57,193 nucleotides of DNA, from assembly GCA_003218975.1 (NCBI GenBank), contig QHPD01000107.1:1-57193 (forward strand), given 5' to 3'. Source of the DNA: Verrucomicrobiota bacterium (GTDB lineage: Bacteria; Verrucomicrobiota; Verrucomicrobiia; Chthoniobacterales; UBA10450). Positions 25,982 through 33,429 of the stretch are shown piece by piece; position 1 is the first letter of the stretch, and each line of letters starts with the position of its first letter. The position numbers were made by a program, and so were the translations under genes. The notes under the pieces are model-generated. The model was not told where the DNA came from, searched no databases, and saw only the letters and a program-made list of their open reading frames with translations.

Positions 25982-28981
25982 ATGGTTGGTTGGATTTTAA
26001 AGAAAATTTTAGGCTCGAAAAATCAGCGCGAGCTGAGGCGCCTGATGCCGATCGTACACCGCATCAACGAGCTGGACGAGCAGTTCAAGAGTTTGTCCGA
26101 TGACGAGTTGCGCGCAAAAACCGCCGCGTGGAAGGAAGAAGTATCCAAAATTCCGGAACTGGAAGAGCAATGGAAGAAGCTGGATGAAATTTTGCCGGAA
26201 GCGTTCGCCGTGGTGAAAAACGCAGCGCGCCGGCTGAAAGAGCGACGACACACATTCACGGTATGCGATCAGCCCATGGTGTGGGACATGGTGCATTTCG
26301 ACGTGCAGTTGCTTGGCGGAATCGTCTTGCATCGGGGCCGGATCGCGGAAATGGCGACCGGCGAAGGCAAGACGCTGGTTGCGACTTTACCGCTTTACTT
26401 GAACGCGCTTACTGGCCGGGGCGCACATCTTGTGACCGTGAACGATTACCTGGCGCGACGCGATGCGGAGTGGATGGGGCAAATCTACAACTTTCTCGGG
26501 CTCACTGTTGGCTGCATTCAACACGATCAGGAGCCGGATGTGCGTCGCGAGCAATACGCGATGGACATCACCTACGGAACGAACAGCGAGTTTGGGTTCG
26601 ATTATCTGCGCGACAACGGCATGGCCACGACGCGCGAGCAACAAGTCCAGCGCGGCTACCACTACGCCATAGTCGATGAGGTCGATTCCATTTTAATCGA
26701 TGAAGCCCGCACTCCGCTCATCATCAGTGGTCCAGCGACAATTTCCACACACCAATATGACAAATGGAAACCGCTGATCGAGCAGCTGGTGCGGAAGCAA
26801 AACATGCTTTGTAACCGGCTGGCCAGCGAAGCAATCGGGAAGTTTGAGCAGGGCGGTGTGGAGACGGGCGGACGGCTCATGTTCAAGGTCAAACTCGGTC
26901 AACCGCGCAACAAACAGCTTCTGCGAATGATGGAAGATCCGGACAAACGCCGCGCCATCGATAAAGCCGAGCTTTCATTTTACCAGGACACGCGCAAGGA
27001 AGAGCTGTTCGCGCTGAAGGAAGAACTTTTCTTCACCATCGACGAAAAATCGAACGAAGCAGATCTCTCCGAGCAGGGCCGCATCTTTCTAAATCCGGAT
27101 GATCCGAACGCGTTTGTGCTGCCGGATTTGATTAACGAATTCACCGAGATCGATCTCGATCAGACGCTCTCGCCGGAGGAGAAGGACAAGAAAAAAGCGG
27201 AACGGCAACAGCATTGCGATGCACAGGCGGAGCGCATTCACAATATCTCACAACTCCTTCGCGCTTACTGCTTGTTCGAGAAAGACGTTCAGTACGTCAT
27301 AGAAGACAATAAGGTAGTGATCGTCGACGAGTTCACCGGCCGCAAAATGCCGGGCCGGCGGTGGAGCGACGGTCTGCATCAGGCAGTGGAAGCCAAAGAA
27401 GGCGTTCAGATTGATCGCGAAACGCAGACGCTGGCGACCATCACCATTCAAAATTATTTCCGGCTTTATCAAAAACTGGCTGGAATGACCGGTACGGCGG
27501 AAACCGAGGCGGCCGAGTTTCACGATATTTACAAACTCGACGTCAACATGATTCCGACTAATCGACCGGTCGCACGCATGGATTACAACGATCGCATCTA
27601 CAAGACGCGACGCGAAAAGTACCACGCGGTCATCAAGGAGATCAAAGAATGCCACGCGAAAACTCAGCCGGTGCTGGTCGGCACCGTGAGCGTCGAAGCC
27701 TCCGAACTGCTCAGTCGCATGCTGAAGCGCGAGAAAATTCCGCACAACGTTTTGAACGCGAAATTTCACATGCAGGAAGCCGAGATCGTGGCGCGCGCCG
27801 GTCAACCGGGCACGCTGACGATTTCAACGAACATGGCTGGGCGCGGCACCGATATTAAGTTGGGCCCGGGCGTCACAGAACTGGGCGGACTTATGGTGAT
27901 TGGGACGGAGCGTCACGAGGCGCGCAGGATCGATCGACAATTACGCGGACGCTGTGCGCGTCAGGGCGACCCGGGCGCATCGCGGTTCTATGTTAGTTTC
28001 GAAGACGATCTGATGCGCAATTTCGGCGCGGCCGATCGAATGACGAAAATCATGGAGCGCTTCGGTCTTGAGGAGGGCCAGGAACTCGAACATCGGTGGC
28101 TTAATAAATCGGTCGAGACTGCGCAGAAGCGTGTGGAGCAACGCAATTACCTCATCCGAAAACGTACGCTCGATTTCGATGACGTGATGAACATGCAACG
28201 TGAGGTCGTTTACACCTATCGCAATGAAGTGATCGATTCCGAAGATCCGCGCACGCTCATTTACGAAGTGATTGATGAAGCGGTGCCGGCGAAAGTGAAG
28301 GAGTATCTCGAGGTCGATGAGCCGCATTACAACAGCCTCATCCATTGGGTGAACACGACTTTCCCGCTCGGTCTGACCAAAGAGAAAGCGCAATTTGAAA
28401 CGCGGAGTGTCGAAGAAAACGCGCAGTTCCTGGTTGAAAAGATCAAGAACGCTTACGAGCGCAAATCAGCCTACGAAGAGCCCACGTCGGTCAAAAGCCT
28501 GGAGCGCTACATCATCCTCAACGCGATCGACCGGCTCTGGCAGGAGCATCTCTATGCGATGGACGCATTGCGGGAGGGCGTTTATCTCCGCGGCTACGCG
28601 CAAAAGGATCCGCTCATCGAGTACAAGACCGAGGCGTACGACATGTTTGTCGAATTAATGGCGAACATTAAGAATGAAGTGCTGAATAATCTCTTCCGCA
28701 GCACTTCCAATTTGCAGGCGTTCGAGAATTTCCTGGCCACCTTGCCCCAATTTTTGCTGCGCGAGCACGCGCCGACAGCGCCCACAGCTGGCGCTCCGTC
28801 GCGTGCACGTCAGCCTCAACCGGTCGGCGCGATGGCCGGAGTTGCCGGAGACGGCGACGGCGCGGGCGAAGTTTCAATCGATCTACCCATTCGTCGTTCA
28901 ATACCGAAAGTCGGCCGCAACGAACCGTGTCCCTGCGGCAGTGGCAAGAAATATAAGAACTGCTGCGGCAGAGTCGCTTAA
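25982..28981 (+). CDS. secA: Preprotein translocase ATPase SecA
   Basis: 999 residues from ATG 25982 ([14 protein letters not shown]...). The frame is open upstream through repeat DNA without homology, so this start is preferred although its ribosome binding site is weak. Motor domain motifs: Walker [48 protein letters not shown] and the NMAGRGTDI and [20 protein letters not shown] segments. The C-terminal tail [17 protein letters not shown] is the zinc-binding SecB-interaction motif (three cysteines plus the CC pair). A ~130-residue insertion relative to E. coli, between the first ATPase motifs and the [24 protein letters not shown] motif, matches the long SecA type seen in Planctomycetes and Verrucomicrobia. 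It drives protein export through SecYEG. Confidence 0.97.
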   Translation: MVGWILKKILGSKNQRELRRLMPIVHRINELDEQFKSLSDDELRAKTAAWKEEVSKIPELEEQWKKLDEILPEAFAVVKNAARRLKERRHTFTVCDQPMVWDMVHFDVQLLGGIVLHRGRIAEMATGEGKTLVATLPLYLNALTGRGAHLVTVNDYLARRDAEWMGQIYNFLGLTVGCIQHDQEPDVRREQYAMDITYGTNSEFGFDYLRDNGMATTREQQVQRGYHYAIVDEVDSILIDEARTPLIISGPATISTHQYDKWKPLIEQLVRKQNMLCNRLASEAIGKFEQGGVETGGRLMFKVKLGQPRNKQLLRMMEDPDKRRAIDKAELSFYQDTRKEELFALKEELFFTIDEKSNEADLSEQGRIFLNPDDPNAFVLPDLINEFTEIDLDQTLSPEEKDKKKAERQQHCDAQAERIHNISQLLRAYCLFEKDVQYVIEDNKVVIVDEFTGRKMPGRRWSDGLHQAVEAKEGVQIDRETQTLATITIQNYFRLYQKLAGMTGTAETEAAEFHDIYKLDVNMIPTNRPVARMDYNDRIYKTRREKYHAVIKEIKECHAKTQPVLVGTVSVEASELLSRMLKREKIPHNVLNAKFHMQEAEIVARAGQPGTLTISTNMAGRGTDIKLGPGVTELGGLMVIGTERHEARRIDRQLRGRCARQGDPGASRFYVSFEDDLMRNFGAADRMTKIMERFGLEEGQELEHRWLNKSVETAQKRVEQRNYLIRKRTLDFDDVMNMQREVVYTYRNEVIDSEDPRTLIYEVIDEAVPAKVKEYLEVDEPHYNSLIHWVNTTFPLGLTKEKAQFETRSVEENAQFLVEKIKNAYERKSAYEEPTSVKSLERYIILNAIDRLWQEHLYAMDALREGVYLRGYAQKDPLIEYKTEAYDMFVELMANIKNEVLNNLFRSTSNLQAFENFLATLPQFLLREHAPTAPTAGAPSRARQPQPVGAMAGVAGDGDGAGEVSIDLPIRRSIPKVGRNEPCPCGSGKKYKNCCGRVA

Positions 28982-29043
28982 AAATTGTAGCGGCCGCTGT
29001 CCTCAGCGGCGTATTCGAATTCGCAGATACTGATTCTCGCGCA

Positions 29044-29093
29044 TTGTAGGGCAACCACATCGGCTCCCGGCAAGCGGAGCGCTTGCCCTACAA
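29044..29093. repeat. TTGTAGGGCAA...TTGCCCTACAA palindromic repeat
   Basis: Eleven-base perfect inverted ends enclose GCTCCCGGCAAGCGGAGCGC. A half element of another subtype (TTGTAGCGGCCGCTGTCC, about 28984-29010) precedes it directly after the secA stop. Together they fill the gap between secA and the convergent Nudix gene. Confidence 0.6.
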
Positions 29094-29128
29094 AATCGAC
29101 ATCGAAAGCATGGCGCAGCGGAGCCGCT

Positions 29129-29149
29129 GGCTGAGCGGCCTGGTTAAGC
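29129..29149 (-). other. attC-like R''/L'' half site at the end of the Nudix gene
   Basis: On the minus strand the sequence GCTTAACCAGGCCGCTCAGCC matches the R''-spacer-L'' end of the three full attC-like sites in this window (GYCTAACCARKCGMTGSAGCY). The Nudix stop codon TAA is embedded in it, as is common in integron cassettes. No matching R' end could be found further on. Confidence 0.45.
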
Positions 29150-29590
29150 GTCTGCCTGGCTACAAAAATGAGCGACCAGAGACTCTGCACTATTGAACAC
29201 ACGAACTATCCCGCGGTGACCGTCAAAAGCATCGTCAATCCGCACACGCGTATTGAACGCGAGAGTGCGTGGTAACCCGCTTCTTGTGAAGAACGAAACT
29301 TCGGAAATCTCAGGGAGACAGGGTTGAGGAGTGCCGCGAATTAGTGCGGCAGCAAATGAAAGGACGAGATCGTCTCGATATGGTTTGGCATAGACGCCAA
29401 TGAGATGCTCGATGCGCACGTCACACGCGATTTCTTCAAGTGTTTCGTGTTCGAGCGCGACAAGGAGAGACTCGCCGGCGTCGACACGTCCACCGGGCGT
29501 AGTCCACTGCCGCGATCCGTAGGCCTGGCGCACAAGAAGAATGCGGCTTGTCTCGTCGAAAATAGAAGCAAAAACACCGAGCGTGTACAT
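29144..29590 (-). CDS. Nudix hydrolase in a cassette-like context
   Basis: 148 residues. The Nudix box is GGRVDAGESLLVALEHETLEEI, fitting G-x5-E-x7-R-E-U-x-E-E-x-G-U except that the first arginine is histidine. The hydrophobic N-terminal strand (TLGVFASIFDETSRILLVRQA) and TTPGG are typical. The family hydrolyses nucleoside diphosphate derivatives; the substrate is not evident. The gene is bracketed by an attC R'-type box (CTCGTTAGGC) about 8 bases before the ATG and an R''/L''-type half site over its stop, so it looks like a mobile cassette on the minus strand. Confidence 0.85.
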   Translation of the reverse strand: MYTLGVFASIFDETSRILLVRQAYGSRQWTTPGGRVDAGESLLVALEHETLEEIACDVRIEHLIGVYAKPYRDDLVLSFAAALIRGTPQPCLPEISEVSFFTRSGLPRTLAFNTRVRIDDAFDGHRGIVRVFNSAESLVAHFCSQADA

Positions 29591-29597
29591 CGGTCGC

Positions 29598-29604
29598 GCC
29601 TAAC
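29598..29604 (-). other. attC R'-like box before the Nudix start
   Basis: On the minus strand, TTCTCGTTAGGCGC contains GTTAGGC, matching GTTRRRY, with the same CTCG lead as in the full sites at 31266, 31939 and 56764. It lies 8 bases before the ATG of the Nudix gene. The corresponding left half is not recognisable; a hairpin (GCGCGTTTAAAGACGCGC) sits in the gap after the upstream VOC gene. Confidence 0.4.
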
Positions 29605-29645
29605 GAGAACTAGATCCAATTAGCGCGTCTTTAAACGCGCATCTT

Positions 29646-30038
29646 CTACGTTTGCTGTTCCAATTCATAGGTTGTAATCTCGAGCTGGTGGCCGTCGGGA
29701 TCGCGGAAATAGATCGAGTGCGAAATCTCGTGATCGGAGAATTCGAATTTGATTCCGCGCTTTTCCAGTTCGCGTTGCGCCGCGAGAAAATTTTCCCGGT
29801 CCGCGCGAAACGCGAGGTGAAGCATCCGGATCTCGCCGCGAGTTGACGGCGTCGATGTCGCGTCCGGGCTCCCAGGGAACAAAGCAATCCCGGTATTTCC
29901 TCTGCCAATAAAAGTCGGCACGCCATTCCACGCCCCCTCATGAAATCGCTCGAACCCGAGGACTTCGATATACCATTTCGCTGATCGCTCGACGTCGCGC
30001 ACGCCGAGAGCTACGTGATCAATGCCTTCGAGTTGCAT
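29646..30038 (-). CDS. VOC superfamily protein (glyoxalase/dioxygenase-like)
   Basis: 130 residues from the ATG at 30038. The frame extends upstream, but MQLEGIDHVALGVRDVERS is the canonical VOC opening with the first metal-ligand histidine. Others are the histidine in MLHLAF and the glutamate in DGHQLEITTYE at the end. Two beta-alpha-beta-beta-beta modules are expected in this length. Members include glyoxalase I, fosfomycin resistance proteins and extradiol dioxygenases; this one cannot be assigned further. It lies among the cassette-like genes but without a clear R' box directly before it. Confidence 0.85.
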   Translation of the reverse strand: MQLEGIDHVALGVRDVERSAKWYIEVLGFERFHEGAWNGVPTFIGRGNTGIALFPGSPDATSTPSTRGEIRMLHLAFRADRENFLAAQRELEKRGIKFEFSDHEISHSIYFRDPDGHQLEITTYELEQQT

Positions 30039-30116
30039 GAGAATTGAAACAGAATTTAGAGCGTATTTTATGAAATAGGAAACGCCATGCTTGGTAGGGC
30101 GCGACCGCCGGGCGCC

Positions 30117-30139
30117 GCTCAACCCCGAAAACATTCGGG
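30117..30139. terminator. Stem-loop after the frameshifted secreted gene
   Basis: CCCCGAAAACATTCGGGG forms a 7-base-pair GC-rich stem just after the TGA of the minus-strand gene. There is no long T-run, so it may be a weak or Rho-assisted terminator or part of a repeat that starts GGTAGGGCGCG at about 30092. Confidence 0.35.
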
Positions 30140-30140
30140 G

Positions 30141-30601
30141 TCAATGCGAATAATCCAAACGGTCGTCCAACTTCCCGCTTCGCAACGCGTCGACAAATGC
30201 TGCGTAATCTTTGAGCGGACCTCCAACGGCGCGCCACACTGCGTTCGGTTTCGTGTCATTCTTCGTGAGTTTGGCAACTAAAATATGAAAAGTGTGAGCG
30301 ATCCCACCGCGCTCGTAATGGACGACGTAATACTCGCCTCCTGCTGCTGCCCAAATGAGACGTTTGCCTGGAAGATTTGGATCCGTGACGACATCACTCG
30401 CATTCCAGTTCTGGCCTGGTTCTGCGAGCCTGCCGTCCTCCGCACAAAGAGCGATAACGGTGGGTGGCAGGTCGTTCGTGGAATGGACTTCGTGGAAGCG
30501 CGATGAATCCTGCAACACCTTGCGATCTTCCGCCGGAAGTTTGGTGATATCTGCGTAGCACAAGCGACGGCGAAGAGTAAGCAAAGACCGATCTGTTTCA
30601 T
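30141..30601 (-). pseudogene. Small secreted protein split by a frameshift in its signal peptide
   Basis: The ATG at 30601 begins MKQIGLCLLFAVACA, a classic signal peptide, but this frame soon loses coding character. The mature-looking protein (YADITKLPAEDRKVLQDSS, then PTVIALCAEDGRLAEPGQNW, YYVVHYERGGIAHTFHILVAKL and a C-terminus ending LDYSH at 30141) is in another frame that has no good start of its own. The switch must be near 30550-30565. Together they would make about 150 residues. An attC R'-like box lies 16 bases upstream of the ATG. Unknown function; a single-base error or a real mutation are both possible. Confidence 0.6.
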
Positions 30602-30616
30602 GGCCGTAGGGTGCTG

Positions 30617-30623
30617 GTCTAAC
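30617..30623 (-). other. attC R'-like box before the frameshifted secreted gene
   Basis: On the minus strand AACGTTAGACC contains GTTAGAC, fitting GTTRRRY, 16 bases before the ATG at 30601. It lacks the CTCG lead of the better sites, and no L' or left half is seen. Listed because its placement before a start repeats that of the other boxes. Confidence 0.3.
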
Positions 30624-30654
30624 GTTTCTTTGCTTTAGATTAGCGCGTTGATTC

Positions 30655-30762
30655 GCCTCTCCTTTTCCAAGGGAGAGGGTAGGGTGAGGGTTTGCGACTG
30701 ACTTCTTTACTGTTTCGGAACCCTCACCTCAATCCTCTCCCCTTCAGCAAGGGGAGAGGTGA
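30655..30762. repeat. Inverted repeat built on CTCTCCC/GGGAGAG and CCCTCACC
   Basis: Two arms face each other: CTCTCCTTTTCCAAGGGAGAG with GGTGAGGGT, then ACCCTCACC with CTCTCCCCTTCAGCAAGGGGAGAG. Each arm is itself a hairpin and the arms are complementary. This is a dispersed intergenic type that I recall from many environmental genomes. It fills most of the 280-base gap between two small cassette genes; nothing else is visible there. Confidence 0.6.
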
Positions 30763-30827
30763 CCAGAAATCGGCATTTTCTTTCGGAGCTTTTGTACATG
30801 AAGCGACTAGTGACGCACTACGCCAGG

Positions 30828-30860
30828 ATCTAACGAGACCAAGCTCACGAACGGCTCCGC
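30828..30860 (-). other. attC L'-R' half site after a small secreted gene
   Basis: The minus strand reads GTGAGCTTGGTCTCGTTAGATC, closely matching the L'-R' end of the complete sites (GGCTGAGCTTTGTCTCGTTAGGC in the 56.8 kb site). The left half that should follow the stop at 30882 is not recognisable, so the site is degenerate or partly deleted. Confidence 0.5.
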
Positions 30861-30881
30861 CACGCGCAAACATTACTGAAT

Positions 30882-31262
30882 TTATCGTTCTTCATCGACG
30901 TGTTCGAGGCCAATGCGCGTCAGACGATACACGCCGCCGTAAACGATCTCAGTGCGTGTGAGCTTTTGAATCGGGTAGCGCTCTTCTTTCCAAGGCGGCG
31001 GTAGCTCGCCTCCCAAATACGTGGTGCTTATCACAAGCGTATGATTCTCGATTCTCCACCGGCCGTGCGTCACGCGTGGCTCGGGTCCGTTCGGATCAGG
31101 TTTGCCCATCCACCAGGTTCCGTCTGCAAGATAAAGATAATCATGGCGTGGCGAGCGCCACGCCCCAACCATCAAACGCGACAGCTCGCGATCGCTTTGT
31201 TCGCCACCACGAACTGAGGCTGCGACCGTCAGTGCTGCTAGAAGAACCGCAACAGCGCGCAT
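30882..31262 (-). CDS. Small secreted cassette protein of unknown function
   Basis: 126 residues from the ATG at 31262. An in-frame ATG six codons upstream lies inside an attC-like site and is rejected. The signal peptide is MRAVAVLLAALTVAASVRG. The mature protein includes LMVGAWRSPRHDYLYLADGTWWMG and HGRWRIENHTLVIST, a pattern (G-x-W-x-x...D-G-T...G-x-W-x-I-x-x-x-x-L) typical of lipocalin-like or META-type barrel proteins that sense or bind small molecules. That reading is tentative. The gene sits between attC-like sites on the minus strand, as a cassette would. Confidence 0.65.
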   Translation of the reverse strand: MRAVAVLLAALTVAASVRGGEQSDRELSRLMVGAWRSPRHDYLYLADGTWWMGKPDPNGPEPRVTHGRWRIENHTLVISTTYLGGELPPPWKEERYPIQKLTRTEIVYGGVYRLTRIGLEHVDEER

Positions 31263-31265
31263 ATT

Positions 31266-31388
31266 ACCTAACGAGAACAAGATGAGCTGCCGCGAGCGAG
31301 GGCGCGCGTCGCCGATGGCTGAAGGGTTGAACTCATGTAAAGATGGGTATAACGGCTGCTCGCGGTGAGCTCCATCGACTGGTTAGAC
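31266..31388 (-). other. attC-like integron recombination site
   Basis: On the minus strand the site runs from R'' GTCTAAC (CAGTCGATGGAGCTCACCGCGAGC follows as the L'' arm) to the complementary GCTCGCGGCAGCTC arm and CTCGTTAGGT (R'). The outer boxes fit RYYYAAC and GTTRRRY, and the arms pair over about 15 bases with a bulge. It starts one base after the TGA of the upstream cassette gene and ends three bases before the ATG of the next, exactly as in an integron array. Confidence 0.75.
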
Positions 31389-31389
31389 C

Positions 31390-31932
31390 TCACGGATGAT
31401 TCGGAGTAGTGACGTTGTCCGAGATAAACAAGTAGGAAGTGACGAGTTCTCGAAAGGCCTTCTCAGAAGATTTCAAATCGTCCTTCTTCTCTGCGCTGGC
31501 GACGAAAACTGTGATCGTCTTCGACTGTTCAGCGTATGCGACCCGCTCAAAGTAACCGCCTCCTGAGAAGGAATAGATGGGGATTTCTTTTCCGTCAGAG
31601 AGACGTGCCGAGCCAACCTTCTTTGATTCTGCATTTGGATGGTGTTCCTGTATGCCGCGCAGGTCGAATTTGTTTAGCTCTTCGATGTTGTTGACATGCA
31701 GCTGAGCTTTGTCCGCGGAGCGGACATACATTATGACGGGTGTGCTCTCGAACGTCTTGTCCGCCGGATAAAACGCCGCTTGCAGCTGACGCGTGGAAGT
31801 CATGTGCCAACCATCCGGCGCGCGAATCGAGAACGAGTAATTCGGGCCGTCGAGTATCGCGGCATCATCGGCGGCGCGCGCAAATGATCAAAGCGCGATA
31901 AGAACAATGGCGAACGTAAGAGGAAGCGTCAT
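31390..31932 (-). pseudogene. Small secreted cassette protein with an in-frame TGA in its signal peptide
   Basis: The ATG at 31932, seven bases after an attC-like R' box, opens MTLPLTFAIVLIAL, a signal peptide, then a TGA (31890-31888), then continues in the same frame as SFARAADDAAILDGPNYSFS and a full protein ending ISDNVTTPNHP at 31390. The mature part includes APDGWHM, VIMYVRSADKAQLHV, and FSGGGYFERVAYAEQSKTITVFVASA. A later ATG (31803) could start a cytoplasmic version, but the N-terminal part is clearly coding. Nonsense mutation, sequencing error or, less likely, readthrough. About 180 residues without the stop. Function unknown. Confidence 0.65.
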
Positions 31933-32439
31933 GAGGTGGCCTAACGAGAGAAAGCTCAGCCGCTGCGCCTGACAGCGAGCGGGATTTGAAATGAAAAAGG
32001 TTCTCGCGAACTCGAAGCGAAACAAAGCGCCGGGAAGCGGTCGGCTGCAGCGCCTGGTTAGACCCGTCATGGCTTCAAGTGAAGCAGTGCTTTTACCAAG
32101 TCCGTTAGCGCCGGGCTGAAAATTGCCGAGAAGATAGCCGCCGATCAGCAAACCAACTTTCTTAAGTCGGCCCAAGAACGACTGGCGTCGCTCCTCAGAC
32201 TTGAGTTGCTGCAGGAAGAGGCGACATTTGAGCGTGATTTCAGTCACGGTCACGCCCGTTGTCATGCCGCCCTTAGCTGCATCCCGAAATGGCACGCCTC
32301 GCAGATAGCCGGCATCGATGAGTTCCGAATAGAGCGCGGAATCTCGGTCTTCCGGTGCCGCTGATTCTTGTATTCCAGCGCGCTCGGAAAGCAGTCGGAT
32401 GTATGCGCGTCGAGCGGTTTCGGGCCTTTTCCATCTCAT
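31888..32439 (-). CDS. Hypothetical cassette protein, possibly winged-helix, reading through an attC site
   Basis: The frame opens at ATG 32439 (MRWKRPETARRAYIRLLSE). Residues about 35-80 (SALYSELIDAGYLRGVPFRD, GVTVTEITLKCRLFLQQLKSEERR) resemble the winged-helix-like fold of YjcQ/DUF2513-type proteins: a helix, then a strand with an I-T-x-K-G/C-x-x-F-L turn. After about residue 125 the frame passes straight through the attC-like site at 31939-32063 and ends only at the TGA inside the next gene's signal peptide, so the C-terminal ~55 residues are probably not native. A one-base shift would give a stop right at the attC edge. DNA binding is speculative. Confidence 0.45.
   Translation of the reverse strand: MRWKRPETARRAYIRLLSERAGIQESAAPEDRDSALYSELIDAGYLRGVPFRDAAKGGMTTGVTVTEITLKCRLFLQQLKSEERRQSFLGRLKKVGLLIGGYLLGNFQPGANGLGKSTASLEAMTGLTRRCSRPLPGALFRFEFARTFFISNPARCQAQRLSFLSLGHLMTLPLTFAIVLIAL
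31939..32063 (-). other. attC-like integron recombination site
   Basis: On the minus strand the site starts GTCTAACCAGGCGCTGCAGCC (R'' and L'') and ends GCGGCTGAGCTTTCTCTCGTTAGGC (L' and R'). The outer boxes fit RYYYAAC/GTTRRRY and the arms pair (GCTGCAGCCGACCGCTTCC region against AGCGGCTGAGC). It shares long identical stretches with the site at 56764-56869, showing one site family. It lies seven bases before the ATG of the next cassette gene. Confidence 0.78.
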
Positions 32440-32509
32440 GTACGATCACCCGCTCCTAACCGGCTTCGCGCTCGGGCTTCTCACTCGCGTCTTCCTGCAC
32501 ATGCATTGA

Positions 32510-32516
32510 GTCTAAC
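32510..32516 (-). other. attC R'-like box upstream of the hypothetical cassette gene
   Basis: The minus strand reads TTCTCGTTAGACTC, with GTTAGAC fitting GTTRRRY and the same TCTCG lead as the complete sites. It is followed by a 16-codon minimal frame and then the gene starting at 32439. No left half is seen between it and the cyclase stop at 32576. It would mark the upstream border of the cassette region. Confidence 0.4.
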
Positions 32517-32575
32517 GAGAAGTAGGCGAATATTCGTAAAAGATCACGAAGATTTCTTCACCTAACTCGGATCAA

Positions 32576-33418
32576 CTATATGGCGGCTTGCTTCCATGCA
32601 GCGGCATGGGCGCGGACTGGGTAACCGAAGCCTTTGAGGACAACTTCGCCAAGGTCTTCGAATTGGAGTCCTTTGCCGAGGCATAGCTCGGCAATTGCGT
32701 TCGTCACCAGGATTTGTTCCGGCTGCGCGTGGGCGCAGAGCCGGGCAGCCAGTTGAACGGTCGATCCAAAAAGATCGTTATGTTGTTCGACCGGTTCTCC
32801 TGCTGCGGCGCCGACTCGGACCTTGAGCGGGCGCTGAGGATTCGCTTGCGCATGTTTGGCCAATTCGCGTTGAATCTGGATTGCACTGCGAACGGCGCCC
32901 GCTGCCGATACGAACGAGGCCATGATGCCGTCGCCAGTGTGCTTGACTTCGCGGCCACCCAAATCGGCCAGCGCGTTTCGCACGACAGTGTTGTGCAAGT
33001 CGAGCAATTCCATGGCCGCCTCATCACCCAGCGATTGAGTCAATGTAGTAGATTCCACGATGTCCGTGAAGAGAACGGTCCGGATCCCAGGGTCGCGCGC
33101 ATCGGTTTCGCCGCCAGGCAAGATGGCTGCTCCCGCCGCATTCGTTTGGACATCGCCGAGAAATCCATCTGCGAGCTCGGGCTGTATCTCGATAATCTTT
33201 CGAGCGACGAGACCGTGCGCTTCACGGTGGCAGGAGTGTGCCGCTTCGGCATTCGGTGCCTCGACCAGACAGAAGACTTTCCCGCAATTCTCGTTAACCC
33301 AATATTTCAGGTAGTTGACACCGTACTTCTCTTGCGCTTCGAGATCCGCCAGGTGGGCTTTTGCGACGTCTTCGGCGGAAACTTCCCCCAGCTCGTGAAT
33401 GTCCATGTATAATGGCAT
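32576..33418 (-). CDS. DUF4242 domain fused to a class III adenylate/guanylate cyclase domain
   Basis: 280 residues. Residues 1-85 are a DUF4242 (SCO4226-like, ferredoxin-fold metal-binding) domain starting MPLYMDIHELGEVSAEDV and containing YWVNENCGKVFCLVEAP. Residues about 110-275 are a class III cyclase catalytic domain: TVLFTDIVESTTLTQSLGD supplies the first metal aspartate, and KHTGDGIMASF the second; RVGAAAGEPVEQHNDLFG and VQLAARLC follow. It has no membrane segment or receptor domain, so the DUF4242 part is probably the sensor or partner-binding module. cAMP is the likelier product but this cannot be fixed by eye. It is 11 bases downstream of osmC-like gene 33430-33942 on the same strand, probably co-transcribed. 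Confidence 0.88.
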   Translation of the reverse strand: MPLYMDIHELGEVSAEDVAKAHLADLEAQEKYGVNYLKYWVNENCGKVFCLVEAPNAEAAHSCHREAHGLVARKIIEIQPELADGFLGDVQTNAAGAAILPGGETDARDPGIRTVLFTDIVESTTLTQSLGDEAAMELLDLHNTVVRNALADLGGREVKHTGDGIMASFVSAAGAVRSAIQIQRELAKHAQANPQRPLKVRVGAAAGEPVEQHNDLFGSTVQLAARLCAHAQPEQILVTNAIAELCLGKGLQFEDLGEVVLKGFGYPVRAHAAAWKQAAI

Positions 33419-33429
33419 AGTAACTGAAT

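Noticed and set aside
26263-28393. Several open frames on both strands within secA (138, 150 and 185 codons)
   Set aside because: They overlap a highly conserved gene completely, have arginine-rich low-quality composition and no recognisable family.
30692-30961. 89-codon plus-strand frame in the cassette region
   Set aside because: It reads through the CTCTCCC/GGGAGAG inverted repeat and an attC half site, without a ribosome binding site or family resemblance.
29900-32600. CRISPR-like array
   Set aside because: Repeats here are few, differ in length and spacing and form attC-like or hairpin structures; there are no regularly spaced direct repeats and no cas genes.
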